A stretch of DNA of 25,895 nucleotides from AWTP1-13 sp035550075 (GCA_035550075.1 DASZQG010000138.1:1-25895), one strand, 5' to 3'. Numbered from the stretch's first letter, positions 7,407 to 15,256 are shown. Notes: generated by a model not told the origin, from the letters alone. Numbers and translations: made by a program.

Positions 7407-7838
7407 TCAGGCCTTGTCCAGCCTCAATCGCGCGGCGGACAGGTCGAAGTAGGCGGCCATGCGCTGCACGTCGTGCACGATCTCGAAGTGCACGATCCTA
7501 TCGCCGTTCAGCCGCCAGTAATGGCGCATCGTGCCGTCGATCTCGAGCCGCGCGACGCGATGCTGGTAGCGGTAGCGCACGCGCGCGACGATCCATCCGT
7601 TGCGCTTGAGGAAAGTTTCCGGTGCGTATTCAAGCACGGTGTGGGCGCGATAGAACGCCTTCATCCGCGCCGAGAGCAGTTCTCTGCGGTGCCCTTCGCC
7701 GATGTAGGTGGTCGTGCCCGGCGGCGCGTGCACGGTGAACCCGACGTTGTCCGCGAACGACGAGAGAGCCAGATCGACATCTTCCACCGCGATGGCCGAG
7801 TATGCGGCTTCTACCAACAGCAGGTCGCTTGCCCGCAT
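7407..7838 (-). CDS. NTF2/SnoaL-like protein (paralogue B)
   Basis: The 143-residue protein has the same NTF2/SnoaL-like layout as its neighbour: MRASDLLLVEAAYSAIAVED at the start, a YIGEGH segment near 45, and GTMRHYWRLNGDRIVHFEIVHD near 102-123. The start is well supported, with GGGGGG 5 bases before ATG 7838. It is separated from paralogue A by 47 bp and is probably the first gene of a run with A, the small membrane protein and the dehalogenase. The two copies differ over much of their central regions, so the duplication is not recent. Substrate is unknown. Confidence 0.83.
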   Translation of the reverse strand: MRASDLLLVEAAYSAIAVEDVDLALSSFADNVGFTVHAPPGTTTYIGEGHRRELLSARMKAFYRAHTVLEYAPETFLKRNGWIVARVRYRYQHRVARLEIDGTMRHYWRLNGDRIVHFEIVHDVQRMAAYFDLSAARLRLDKA

Positions 7839-8026
7839 TGTTCCCCCCTATGAACCCCGGCCGACCTTAAACCAATTTCGCCACACGAAACATGCGTGCG
7901 AAAGATTTCATCTTGACCGGCGCGGACCCGGCGCCCATGGCATGAGTTAGCCACAGTTGCGCAAGACCCTCGCGCGACGCAAGTTCTCGAGGCGCGCCCG
8001 CCACTTGCAGGTTCGGAGAAATGCCG

Positions 8027-8584
8027 ATGATCCGTCTTTATGCCCGCGCCGCCGCAGTCACGAGCGTGACATTCCTGGCGGTTTCCGCCGGTGCGCAGAC
8101 GCTCGACTCCCTGCCGCAGCGCCGCGCCGGGCAGTGGGAGATGCAGACGGTGACGGAGAAGCCGGCCGGCGCGCCCGTCATCACCACCCGCATCTGTGTC
8201 GACGCTGCGACCGACCATGAGCTGATGGAATTCGGCCTGCGCACATCGAAAGAGGTCTGCAGCCAGCACGAGGTGAAGCGCGCCGGCAAATCCTGGGTGA
8301 TAGATGCGCAGTGTACGTTCGGTCCCATGACGAGCACCACGCACACCGTCGTCACCGGTGATTTTCAGTCAGCGGTGACCCTCCACATCGAAAGCAAAAC
8401 GACAGGCCTGCACGGACGCGCCGACAAGTTCAAGGAAACGCTGATGACGCAGACCTCGCGCTGGACCGGGCCGTGCAAGGACGGCATGGTGCCCGGCGAC
8501 ATCAGCATGGCCAATGGCCTCAAGATCAACGTGCGTCAGCTCAAGGGCCTGCAGAAGCTGCTGCCCAAGATTCAGATCCGCTGA
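8027..8584 (+). CDS. Exported DUF3617 family protein
   Basis: The 185-residue product has a signal peptide ending near VSAGAQ and a mature region typical of DUF3617: it opens RRAGQWEMQTVTEK, has a TRICVDAATDHE strand, cysteines that may pair (in RICVDA, KEVCSQH, AQCTFG, GPCKDG), and a closing WTGPC block. These periplasmic proteins are common in Pseudomonadota and have no known function. GGAG at 8015-8018 is 8 bases from ATG 8027 but only 2 from ATG 8021, so 8027 is preferred. It converges with the small exported protein, 3 bp away. Confidence 0.85.
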   Translation: MIRLYARAAAVTSVTFLAVSAGAQTLDSLPQRRAGQWEMQTVTEKPAGAPVITTRICVDAATDHELMEFGLRTSKEVCSQHEVKRAGKSWVIDAQCTFGPMTSTTHTVVTGDFQSAVTLHIESKTTGLHGRADKFKETLMTQTSRWTGPCKDGMVPGDISMANGLKINVRQLKGLQKLLPKIQIR

Positions 8585-8587
8585 GCG

Positions 8588-8800
8588 CTAGTGCCTGGAG
8601 GTGTCCGCCTGGCTGGCGGTCATCGCCGTTTGCACGGATGCCGGTGGCGTCGCCGGCTGCGCAGCGGCGGTCTTTTCGGCTTCGGAAGCCTTCACGGCCG
8701 CGGCCAGCGCCATCTCTTCGGCGTAGTCGTCGCACGCCGCCGCCGCCGACACGGAGAGTGCCACCAGCGCCGCCGCGCCCGCAATCCTCAGGAAGGTCAT
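8588..8800 (-). CDS. Small exported protein of unknown function
   Basis: The 70-residue product has a signal peptide (MTFLRIAGAAALVALSVSA) and a mature part that begins CDDYAEEMALAAAVKA and is rich in alanine, glutamate and threonine, probably disordered or helical. The ATG at 8800 has a strong ribosome site (GGAGG, 7 bases upstream). The cysteine right after the hydrophobic stretch recalls a lipoprotein, but the preceding AAA is not a good lipobox. It lies 83 bp upstream of the citrate synthase stop on the same strand. No family is recognised. Confidence 0.65.
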   Translation of the reverse strand: MTFLRIAGAAALVALSVSAAAACDDYAEEMALAAAVKASEAEKTAAAQPATPPASVQTAMTASQADTSRH

Positions 8801-8883
8801 GCCCTGTCCTCCGTACAACCCCCATCAGCTTGCCGCATCCGCGGCGCGGCGGGGAGTCACAAGCCCGTGACGTCGGGCCATGC

Positions 8884-10035
8884 CTAGGCTTCGGGCCGAT
8901 CGGCGAGGGGAACGTAGGACCTCAGGTCCGGCCCGTTGTAGAGGGTCAGCGGCCGAATCAGAATGTTGTTGTCGAGCTGTTCCAGCACCTGCACCACCCA
9001 TCCCGGCACCCGGCCGATGGCGAAGATCGGCACGAAAAGGTCACGCTTGATCCCCAGCAGGTGGTAGACGACGCCGGAGTAGAAATCGACGTTGACGTTG
9101 ACCCCGTGGCGCGCATACGGCGCCATCGCCGCCACCACAGCCTGCAGGATCTCGTACCACTTCGGCTGACCCATCTCGCGCGAGAGCTGCTCCACACCGG
9201 ATCGCATGTGGCGCCCGCGAGGGTCCTCGGCGCGATAGACCCGGTGCCCGAACCCGGTCACTGGCTGCCCGGCCTTGCGCTTCTCGCGTACGTAGTCGGC
9301 CGCGCGCTGCGGCTCGCCGATCTCCTCCGCCATCTTCATCACGTCCTCGGCAGCCCCGCCGTGCGCCGGCCCCGACAGCGCGGCGACCGCCGCAGTCACA
9401 GCGGCGTGCAGGTTTGCATCGGTGCCGGTCACCACGCGCGCGGTGAACGAGGATGCGTTGGAGCCGTGTTCGGCATGCAGCACCAGGTCGCGGTCGATGA
9501 GCTGCACCGCCTGCGCGCTCGGCTTCTCGCCTTTCAGCATCCAAAGCAGGTTGGCGGCGTGGCTCAGGGTTGTATCGGCGGGCACCAGATCCTTTCCCTC
9601 CCGCAGGCGCGCATGCGCGGCCACCGCCATCGGCACCTGCGAGGTGAGGCGGACGCCTTTGCGCAGAACCGCCTCGCGCGAGCAGTCGCCCACCTCCGGG
9701 TCGAACGCGCCCAACGCCGATACCGCCGTGCGCAGCACCTCCATCGGGTGGGCATTCTTGATCGTGCGGATGATGTCGATGATGGGCGAAGGGAGCTTCC
9801 GCGCTGCCTTCAGCTCAGCGTCGAAGCGCGCAAGCTGGCTCTTGGCCGGCAGCTCGCCATAAAGCAGCAGCCAGGCCGTCTCCTCGAAGGTGGAATGCTG
9901 CGCCAGATCGTGGATCGAGTATCCGCGATAGCGCAGCTCGCCGGCCTTGCCGTCGATATAGGTGCATGGCGAGCGGTCGAAATACACGCCCTTCAGCCCG
10001 CGTTGGATCTTGATGGCTTCGTCCGTTTCGGCCAT
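8884..10035 (-). CDS. Citrate synthase (or 2-methylcitrate synthase), type of about 380 residues
   Basis: The 383-residue protein is a full citrate synthase fold. Visible landmarks are KGVYFDRSPCTYIDGKAG at the start, HAEHGSNASSFTARV (about 187-201), SGPAHGG with catalytic His225, GFGHRVYR with His264, and NVNVDFYSG with Asp317. It condenses acetyl-CoA (or propionyl-CoA) with oxaloacetate in the cytoplasm. Length and layout match the short dimeric type also used by Bacillus CitZ and PrpC, not the longer NADH-inhibited E. coli GltA type, so citrate and methylcitrate activity cannot be separated by eye. No prp genes lie nearby. It sits 129 bp downstream of the TetR gene on the same strand, so read-through or control by it is possible. 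Confidence 0.93.
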   Translation of the reverse strand: MAETDEAIKIQRGLKGVYFDRSPCTYIDGKAGELRYRGYSIHDLAQHSTFEETAWLLLYGELPAKSQLARFDAELKAARKLPSPIIDIIRTIKNAHPMEVLRTAVSALGAFDPEVGDCSREAVLRKGVRLTSQVPMAVAAHARLREGKDLVPADTTLSHAANLLWMLKGEKPSAQAVQLIDRDLVLHAEHGSNASSFTARVVTGTDANLHAAVTAAVAALSGPAHGGAAEDVMKMAEEIGEPQRAADYVREKRKAGQPVTGFGHRVYRAEDPRGRHMRSGVEQLSREMGQPKWYEILQAVVAAMAPYARHGVNVNVDFYSGVVYHLLGIKRDLFVPIFAIGRVPGWVVQVLEQLDNNILIRPLTLYNGPDLRSYVPLADRPEA

Positions 10036-10164
10036 GTCGCAGCCTCGTCTTCGATGTGCTGGGGCACGCGATCGCGCTTCTCATGCTGTGATATCGCAGG
10101 CCCCTGTCATCTCAAAACCGGGAACGCGCCCACACGTGCGCAAAACAATTGTGCAGGGAACGCA

Positions 10165-10791
10165 TCACGTGCCCAGGAACACCGTGCGCACGAAATCGCG
10201 GTAAAGCATCACCTGCCGCGGCAGCGCATCCTTGTCGTGCACGGCCTTGGAAAGAATGATCCCGCCGTCGGCGATCACCGAAAGCATGTCAGCAAGATCG
10301 TCCAGGTCTACCGCAACGCGCATCGGGTAGCGGGCCGCGATCTCCTCCAGCCGCTTTCGGAACCGGGCACGCCAGCCAAGCACCGCCTGCCGGGTGAGCG
10401 CGCGCACCTCCCGGTCGAACAGGCGATCCTGGTAGCAGTAGGCCGCCACCAAGCAACCGGGATGTCCATTTGGCAGATCGGCCAGCATCTCCGCCAGCAT
10501 CTTGAGCCCCACCAGGAAGCCGTGCAGCGGGTCCTCGTTGAGCTCGTCGGCGCGGTCGAACAGCTCGTCGAACAGCACGTTCTCGCGCGCGACGTAGCGG
10601 GAGAGCAGCGCCCTGGCGAGCTCGCCCTTGTCCTTGAAGTGGTAGAAGAAGCCACTCTTGGTCACGCCGACGGCTGCGATCAGCTCGTCGATCGAGGTGC
10701 TGGCAAACCCCTTTTCGAGAACAGCGGACTCTGCCGCATCAAGAATGCGCTCGCGGGTGTCTCCACGCTTTCGCGGCGTCGTCTCGTGCAT
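10165..10791 (-). CDS. TetR/AcrR family transcriptional regulator
   Basis: The 208-residue protein has the TetR DNA-binding domain at the N-terminus (about 12-58): RERILDAAESAVLEKGF, then the helix-turn-helix IDELIAAVGVTKSGFFYHFKDKGEL. The C-terminal ligand domain includes GHPGCLVAAYCYQDRLFD. The C-terminal half resembles regulators of the YcdC/TetR_C types, but the ligand cannot be read. The ATG at 10791 has AGGAGG close upstream. It diverges from the methyltransferase at 11009; a palindrome lies 30-50 bp upstream of its start, where a self-repressing TetR operator is expected. The likely targets are its own gene and the divergent one. Confidence 0.93.
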   Translation of the reverse strand: MHETTPRKRGDTRERILDAAESAVLEKGFASTSIDELIAAVGVTKSGFFYHFKDKGELARALLSRYVARENVLFDELFDRADELNEDPLHGFLVGLKMLAEMLADLPNGHPGCLVAAYCYQDRLFDREVRALTRQAVLGWRARFRKRLEEIAARYPMRVAVDLDDLADMLSVIADGGIILSKAVHDKDALPRQVMLYRDFVRTVFLGT

Positions 10792-10820
10792 ATCCTCCTC
10801 TCACTGATCAAAATCCCCAC

Positions 10821-10841
10821 AACTGTACCGCAAGTACACTT
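10821..10841. promoter_or_regulatory. Candidate operator palindrome for the TetR regulator
   Basis: The inverted repeat AACTGTAC, 5-base spacer CGCAA, GTACACTT has 8-bp arms with a single mismatch; the inner TGTAC/GTACA arms are perfect. Its size and place, in the divergent intergenic region 30 bp upstream of the tetR start, fit a TetR-family operator. No other comparable palindrome was seen there. Confidence 0.55.
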
Positions 10842-11008
10842 GAACCGTCAGCGTGAAGATCGAAGCCGTGCCGGGGCGGCTTCTCCCGGGGGTTTTTCCG
10901 TCGCGGTGCCCCCTACCGCTGGTCGGCTAGGCGGCGGGCGCGCGTGCCGGCATGGTTCTGCCTGCGGCGGCAAGGAGCCGTCGGCGCAGCCAACAGGAGA
11001 TCTTCAAC

Positions 11009-11971
11009 ATGCCACCGATGCAAAAGCCGAAATATCGCCACGCTCTGCCACAGCTCGCCGGAGGGCTCTTTCTCACCGACGGCGGACTGGAAACGACCCT
11101 CATCTTCCACGAGGGATGGGACCTGCCGCACGGCGAAGCGTTCGTGCTGCTGAAGGATGCGCGCGGCAAGGCTGCGCTGCGCGCCTATTTCGACCGCTAT
11201 GTGCCGATGGCCGTGGAGGCCGGCGCCGGCTTCGTGCTGGAAAGCCCGACCTGGCGCGCCAACCCCGACTGGGCCGCCAAGGTCGGCGTCGACCGGGAAA
11301 CGCTGGCGGCGCTCAACACCGAGGCCATCGTCTTGCTGATGGAAATCCGGAGCGCCTACGAGGCGCCCGCGACGCCACTCGTCGTCAGCGGCTGCGTGGG
11401 CCCACGCGGCGACGGCTACGATCCGGGTCACCTGATGAGCGTTGCGGCCGCGCAGGACTATCACGCCTGGCAGATCGGCGTCTTCCGCGAAGCCGGAGCC
11501 GACTTCGTGTCGGCCATCACGATGACCAACGTCAACGAGGCGACCGGGTTCGCGCGCGCTGCGGCCGCGGCGGATATGCCGAGCGTCGTGTCCTTTACTC
11601 TCGAGACCGACGGGCGGCTGCCGACCGGCCAGGCGCTGAGCGAGGCCATAGCCGAGGTCGATGGCGCCGTTTCGCGGCCGCCGGCCTACTACATGATCAA
11701 CTGCGCCCATCCCACGCACTTCGACCATGCCCTCGAGCCCGGCGCAGCTTGGACCATGCGCCTGCGCGGCTTGCGCGCCAATTCCTCCAAGCGCAGCCAC
11801 CAGGAGCTCGACAACGCCCCGGAGCTCGATGTCGGCAACCCAGTCGAACTGGGTACCCAGTACCGCGACCTAGTTCAGCGCTTTCCGCAGATCAACGTGC
11901 TGGGCGGATGTTGCGGCACGGATCATCGCCACGTGAACTGCATCGCATCCGCCTGTAGGATGGCCGCCTAG
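11009..11971 (+). CDS. Homocysteine S-methyltransferase family protein
   Basis: The 320-residue protein has the zinc-dependent methyltransferase barrel: LTDGGLETTLIF near the N-terminus (22-33), SGCVGPRGDGY (127-137), AGADFVSAITMTNVNEATG (162-180) and the metal ligands Cys232 in MINCAHPTH and Cys301-Cys302 in GGCCGTDHRH. Family members transfer a methyl group from S-methylmethionine, betaine or a similar donor to homocysteine; the donor is not obvious. The ATG at 11009 (MPPMQKP) has AGGAG about 9 bases upstream; the longer frame from 10952 has no such support. It is divergent from tetR, with a candidate operator in between, so induction by a small molecule is possible. chrA begins 46 bp downstream. 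Confidence 0.88.
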   Translation: MPPMQKPKYRHALPQLAGGLFLTDGGLETTLIFHEGWDLPHGEAFVLLKDARGKAALRAYFDRYVPMAVEAGAGFVLESPTWRANPDWAAKVGVDRETLAALNTEAIVLLMEIRSAYEAPATPLVVSGCVGPRGDGYDPGHLMSVAAAQDYHAWQIGVFREAGADFVSAITMTNVNEATGFARAAAAADMPSVVSFTLETDGRLPTGQALSEAIAEVDGAVSRPPAYYMINCAHPTHFDHALEPGAAWTMRLRGLRANSSKRSHQELDNAPELDVGNPVELGTQYRDLVQRFPQINVLGGCCGTDHRHVNCIASACRMAA

Positions 11972-11985
11972 CGGCGCGCCCGATG

Positions 11986-12004
11986 GCTCCGGCGGCGCCG
12001 GAGC
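11986..12004 (+). terminator. GC-rich hairpin between methyltransferase and chrA
   Basis: GCTCCGG and CCGGAGC form a perfect 7-bp stem with a 5-base loop, 14 bp after the methyltransferase stop and 13 bp before the chrA ATG. There is no T-tract. It may be a weak terminator or a structure that limits access to the chrA ribosome site. Confidence 0.4.
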
Positions 12005-12017
12005 AGGGTGTGCATCG

Positions 12018-13202
12018 ATGCAACGAGTCGCAGCCAGTACAGGGCAGGTGTTCCTCGTGTTCCTGCGCCTTGGCCTCACGTCGTTCGGCGGGCCGGTCGC
12101 GCACCTCGGCTATTTCCGCGAGGAGTTCGTGATGCGGCGGCGCTGGCTCGACGACCGCGCCTACGCCGATCTGGTTGCCCTGTGCCAGTTCCTGCCGGGA
12201 CCGGCCAGCAGCCAGGTCGGCATGGGCGTGGGGCTGTCGCGCGCCGGGCTGCCTGGTGCGCTGGCGGCGTGGACCGGATTCACGCTGCCCTCCGCGTTGG
12301 CGTTGGCGCTGTTCGCGTTCGGCCTCGCCCGGCTGGGCGATGTCGGCAGCAGCCCGTGGCTGCATGGCCTCAAGATCGCCGCCGTCGCCGTGGTGGCGCA
12401 GGCGGTGCTCGGCATGCTGCGCGCGCTGGCACCCGACAGGGAACGCGCCACCCTTGCCGTCGCTGCCGCCGGTGTCGCGCTGCTGGCGCCAGGCGTGTGG
12501 GGCCAGCTCGGAGCGATGGCGCTCGGCGCGGCGGCCGGCGTGCTGCTGCTGCACGATACCGGCCCCTCGGCCGGCGCCGCGCTCCCGCTGCCGGTCGGTC
12601 GGCGCGGCGGCGCCGTCGCGCTGACCCTGTTCTTTGCGCTGCTGGCCGGATTGCCGCTGCTGGCGGCCTACGTCCCGAGCCAGCCGATCCAGCTCTTCGA
12701 CGCCTTCTATCGCGCGGGTGCGCTGGTGTTTGGCGGCGGCCATGTGGTGCTGCCCCTGCTGCAGGCGCAGGTGGTCCCGCCGGGATGGGTCAGCAACGAT
12801 CAATTTTTGGCCGGCTACGGCGCCGCGCAGGCAGTACCCGGCCCGCTGTTCAGCTTCTCAGCCTATCTCGGCGCCGCCATCGGCGGCTGGGGCGCCGCGG
12901 TGCTGTGCCTCATCGCCATCTTCCTGCCGTCGTTCCTCCTGGTGATCGGAGCGCTGCCGTTCTGGGACCTGCTGCGGCGCAACGCGCGCATGCGCTCTGC
13001 GCTGCTGGGCATCAACGCGGCGGTGGTCGGCCTGCTGCTGGCGGCGCTCTACCACCCCGTATGGACCGCCGGCATTGCCAGCGCCCGCGACTTCGCCCTG
13101 GCGGTTGCCGCCTTTCTCCTGCTGCAGGGGTGGCAGGTGACACCCTGGCTGGTGGTGGTGCTGAGCGCCGTCGGCGCGCTGGTGCTCGCCGCCCTGCCCT
13201 AG
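12018..13202 (+). CDS. chrA: Chromate transporter, two-domain CHR family
   Basis: The 394-residue membrane protein has the tandem CHR halves. The first has FLRLGLTSFGGPVAHLGYF (about 15-33) and CQFLPGPASSQVG (about 56-68). The second has FYRAGALVFGGGHVVLPLL and AAQAVPGPLFSFSAYLG. About ten or more membrane segments are visible. ChrA exports chromate, in exchange or driven by the proton gradient; sulfate-related roles are also known in the family. No chrB, chrC or chrF gene is next to it, so chromate resistance is not certain. The ATG at 12018 has only a weak ribosome site, with a hairpin just upstream. Its TAG stop overlaps the convergent peroxiredoxin stop. Confidence 0.92.
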   Translation: MQRVAASTGQVFLVFLRLGLTSFGGPVAHLGYFREEFVMRRRWLDDRAYADLVALCQFLPGPASSQVGMGVGLSRAGLPGALAAWTGFTLPSALALALFAFGLARLGDVGSSPWLHGLKIAAVAVVAQAVLGMLRALAPDRERATLAVAAAGVALLAPGVWGQLGAMALGAAAGVLLLHDTGPSAGAALPLPVGRRGGAVALTLFFALLAGLPLLAAYVPSQPIQLFDAFYRAGALVFGGGHVVLPLLQAQVVPPGWVSNDQFLAGYGAAQAVPGPLFSFSAYLGAAIGGWGAAVLCLIAIFLPSFLLVIGALPFWDLLRRNARMRSALLGINAAVVGLLLAALYHPVWTAGIASARDFALAVAAFLLLQGWQVTPWLVVVLSAVGALVLAALP

Positions 13203-13663
13203 TCGAGCGCAAGGGCTGCGGCGAGCACCTCTTCGGCGTGGCCCGGCACCTTCACCTTGTGCCAGCTCCGCGCAATGCGCCCGTGTTTGTCGATCAGGAA
13301 GGTGGAGCGCTCCACGCCCATGTACTTGCGTCCGTACATCGACTTCTCCACCCACACTTCGTAGGCGCCAGCGACCTCCTTGTCGGCGTCGGCCGCCAAC
13401 CTCACGTCGAGGCCGTATTTCTTGTGGAACTTCTGGTGGCTCTCCACGCTGTCGGGCGACACGCCGATCACCTCGACGCCAGCCTTGCGGAAATCCTTTG
13501 CCAGGCGCGAAAAATCCTTGGCCTCCAGCGTGCATCCGGAGGTGTCGTCCTTGGGGTAAAAATAGAGCACAACCGGCTTGCCCCTGAGCCGCGACAACTT
13601 CACCCGGTCGCCGCTTTCCGTCGGCAGATCGAAGTCGGGCGCCTTGTCTCCATCCTGCGGCAT
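13199..13663 (-). CDS. bcp: Thioredoxin-dependent peroxiredoxin, Bcp/PrxQ type, single cysteine
   Basis: The 154-residue protein has the Bcp layout: GDKAPDFDLP at the start, YFYPKDDTSGCTLEAKDF with peroxidatic Cys44, GVSPDSVESHQKFH, and RSTFLIDKHGRIARSWHKV. It reduces hydrogen peroxide and organic peroxides in the cytoplasm. The usual resolving cysteine five residues after Cys44 is replaced by Lys49, and no other cysteine exists in the protein, so it must work as a 1-Cys enzyme with an external thiol. The ATG at 13663 has GGGAGAG 8 bases upstream. It is convergent with chrA, with overlapping stops. Confidence 0.92.
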   Translation of the reverse strand: MPQDGDKAPDFDLPTESGDRVKLSRLRGKPVVLYFYPKDDTSGCTLEAKDFSRLAKDFRKAGVEVIGVSPDSVESHQKFHKKYGLDVRLAADADKEVAGAYEVWVEKSMYGRKYMGVERSTFLIDKHGRIARSWHKVKVPGHAEEVLAAALALD

Positions 13664-13785
13664 GCTGCGATCTCTCCCTGCACCGCCTCGCCTCATCCTA
13701 GCCGCAAGCCTCGCCGCTTCCTATCGCGAACGGAAGCATTTCCCCCTACCATGGCCGCCGTCTTCCGCCGCACCGCGAGCCGTAC

Positions 13786-14634
13786 ATGTCCGCGACTGTC
13801 CGGGGTTACTATCCGATCGAACGTCGCTCGGGCGAAATCGAGCGCCTGCACGTGCAAGGCGCCGCGCTCGCCGCGGACGCGGCGCGCATGCTGGACCTGA
13901 TCGGCGTAGCTGGCGGCTGGCGCTGCCTGGACCTCGGCTGCGGACCGGAAGGCATCACGGACCTGCTCAGCGCGCGCGCGGGATCGAGCGGCGAGGTCGT
14001 CGGCCTCGATGCCGATTCCGTGTTCATCGATCATGCGCGCCTGCGCGCGCAGCAGCGGCTGGGCAGCAATCTCTCGTTCATCGTCGGCGACGCCTACGCT
14101 ACCGGCCTGCCTGACGGCAGCTTCGACCTCGTGCATTCACGCTTTCTCGCCAGCACAGCGCGCGAGCCCGAAAAGCTGTTGCAGGAAGCCATGCGCCTGA
14201 CGCGCCCCGGCGGCGTTCTCGCCTTCCAGGAGCCAGATATCGAGACGCTGCACTGCATTCCCGCTCACCCGGCATGGCAGCGCCTGCGGCAGGTCCTGGG
14301 GGAGATCTTCCCGCTGGTTGCAGGCGAGGACCGCTTGGCACACCAGCTTTTCGGGCTGCTGCGGCGGCACGGGTTTGAGGACGTACAGTACCGGCCGTTC
14401 CTGGTCGGCTTTCGGTCGGATGATCCGATGGTGGACTACCTGCCGGCAACCGCGGAGTCCGTGCGCGGCAAGATTTTCGAACTCGGCCTGATGACGCCCG
14501 CGGACCTGGAGGCGACCCTGGCGGCGTGCCGCGCCCATCTGGCGGACCCGGGGACGGTCTCTAATTTCCACACGGTCATCCAGGTATGGGGAACGGCGCC
14601 CGCGCTCAGGGAAGCAGAAAGAGCACCGGGATGA
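13786..14634 (+). CDS. Class I SAM-dependent methyltransferase
   Basis: The 282-residue protein has SAM motif I at 48-56 (LDLGCGPEG), an acidic residue at the end of strand 2 (Asp75 in VVGLDADS), the post-motif FIVGDAYATGLPDGSFDLVHSRF and the strand 5 block LTRPGGVLAFQEPD. This fits the ubiE/Methyltransf_11/25 group of small-molecule methyltransferases. The C-terminal third (about 165-270) is helical and likely binds the substrate, which is unknown. The ATG at 13786 begins MSATVRGYYPIERRSGEIERL, where the family fold starts. Its last 29 bases overlap the convergent ICMT-like gene. Confidence 0.87.
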   Translation: MSATVRGYYPIERRSGEIERLHVQGAALAADAARMLDLIGVAGGWRCLDLGCGPEGITDLLSARAGSSGEVVGLDADSVFIDHARLRAQQRLGSNLSFIVGDAYATGLPDGSFDLVHSRFLASTAREPEKLLQEAMRLTRPGGVLAFQEPDIETLHCIPAHPAWQRLRQVLGEIFPLVAGEDRLAHQLFGLLRRHGFEDVQYRPFLVGFRSDDPMVDYLPATAESVRGKIFELGLMTPADLEATLAACRAHLADPGTVSNFHTVIQVWGTAPALREAERAPG

Positions 14635-15256
14635 CGCCATCTCTCTGCAGCATCTCGAGCAGGTCGGCGGCCGGAATGGAAAGAAGGAAAAGGCTGGCTT
14701 CAACGAAGGTCCGCTGCACCGTTTTCGGCCGGATCAGCAACTCCTCCACATCCTGCCAGCGCGAGGGCCGGGGCCAGAAGCGCGGCACGCGCCGCGCATA
14801 CGCTGGGAACTCATTCGGAAACTGCCCGGCGAGATACTGTTCCTCGTTACGCACCACGCTGCGAAAGACGAGGAACGTCATCAAGGTGAACCAGCCCGCG
14901 ATGGTCAGGCTACCGGACTGCGCGCCGATACCGAACGCCCCTATCATGGAGAACAGATACAGCGGATTGCGCGACAGCGAGTAGGGGCCGTACATCACCA
15001 GCTCGCGCTTCTTGCGACCTCCGATGTAGAGCGCGCACCAGGTTCGCCCGAGAATGCACGCCACAATCAGCAGTACGCCGAGCCGCTCGATGCCGTGATA
15101 CAGCAGCGGCGCACGGTTGTACCAGTAGGTGTCGGTGACGAAGATGGGCACCAGCGACAGGGCCAGGAGCCCGCGCAGCATCCACTTGCGCGCGCGCTGC
15201 ACCTTCTGCAGGGGATCGACGGGCGGGGCCGCTGCCGCGAGGGCGCGTGACCTCAT
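14606..15256 (-). CDS. Membrane methyltransferase, isoprenylcysteine/phospholipid methyltransferase-like
   Basis: The 216-residue membrane protein has four or more hydrophobic helices and the ICMT/PEMT signature: GPYSLSRNPLYLF (90-102) for SAM binding, RNEEQYL (136-142) and YARRVPRFWP (153-162). Such enzymes methylate lipids, thiols or isoprenylated groups at the inner membrane; bacteria have several with unknown substrates. The ATG at 15256 has AGGAAGG 6 bases upstream, which supports this start over the longer frame. The gene ends inside the 3' end of the convergent class I methyltransferase (29-bp overlap). Confidence 0.83.
   Translation of the reverse strand: MRSRALAAAAPPVDPLQKVQRARKWMLRGLLALSLVPIFVTDTYWYNRAPLLYHGIERLGVLLIVACILGRTWCALYIGGRKKRELVMYGPYSLSRNPLYLFSMIGAFGIGAQSGSLTIAGWFTLMTFLVFRSVVRNEEQYLAGQFPNEFPAYARRVPRFWPRPSRWQDVEELLIRPKTVQRTFVEASLFLLSIPAADLLEMLQRDGVIPVLFLLP

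Noticed and set aside
6931..7838. NTF2-like pair as LinA-type dehydrochlorinases partnering the LinB-like enzyme
   Set aside because: LinA shares only the broad fold. I see no specific LinA sequence match, so a lindane pathway is not supported.
8473..11958. Open frame of about 1160 codons on the plus strand across citrate synthase, TetR and the methyltransferase
   Set aside because: It runs antisense to citrate synthase and tetR and out of frame through the methyltransferase, with a histidine/arginine-rich product and no motif. It is an artefact of high GC.
12008..13900. Plus-strand frame of about 630 codons overlapping chrA
   Set aside because: It is shifted relative to chrA, gives an arginine/alanine-rich product without motifs, and runs antisense to bcp.
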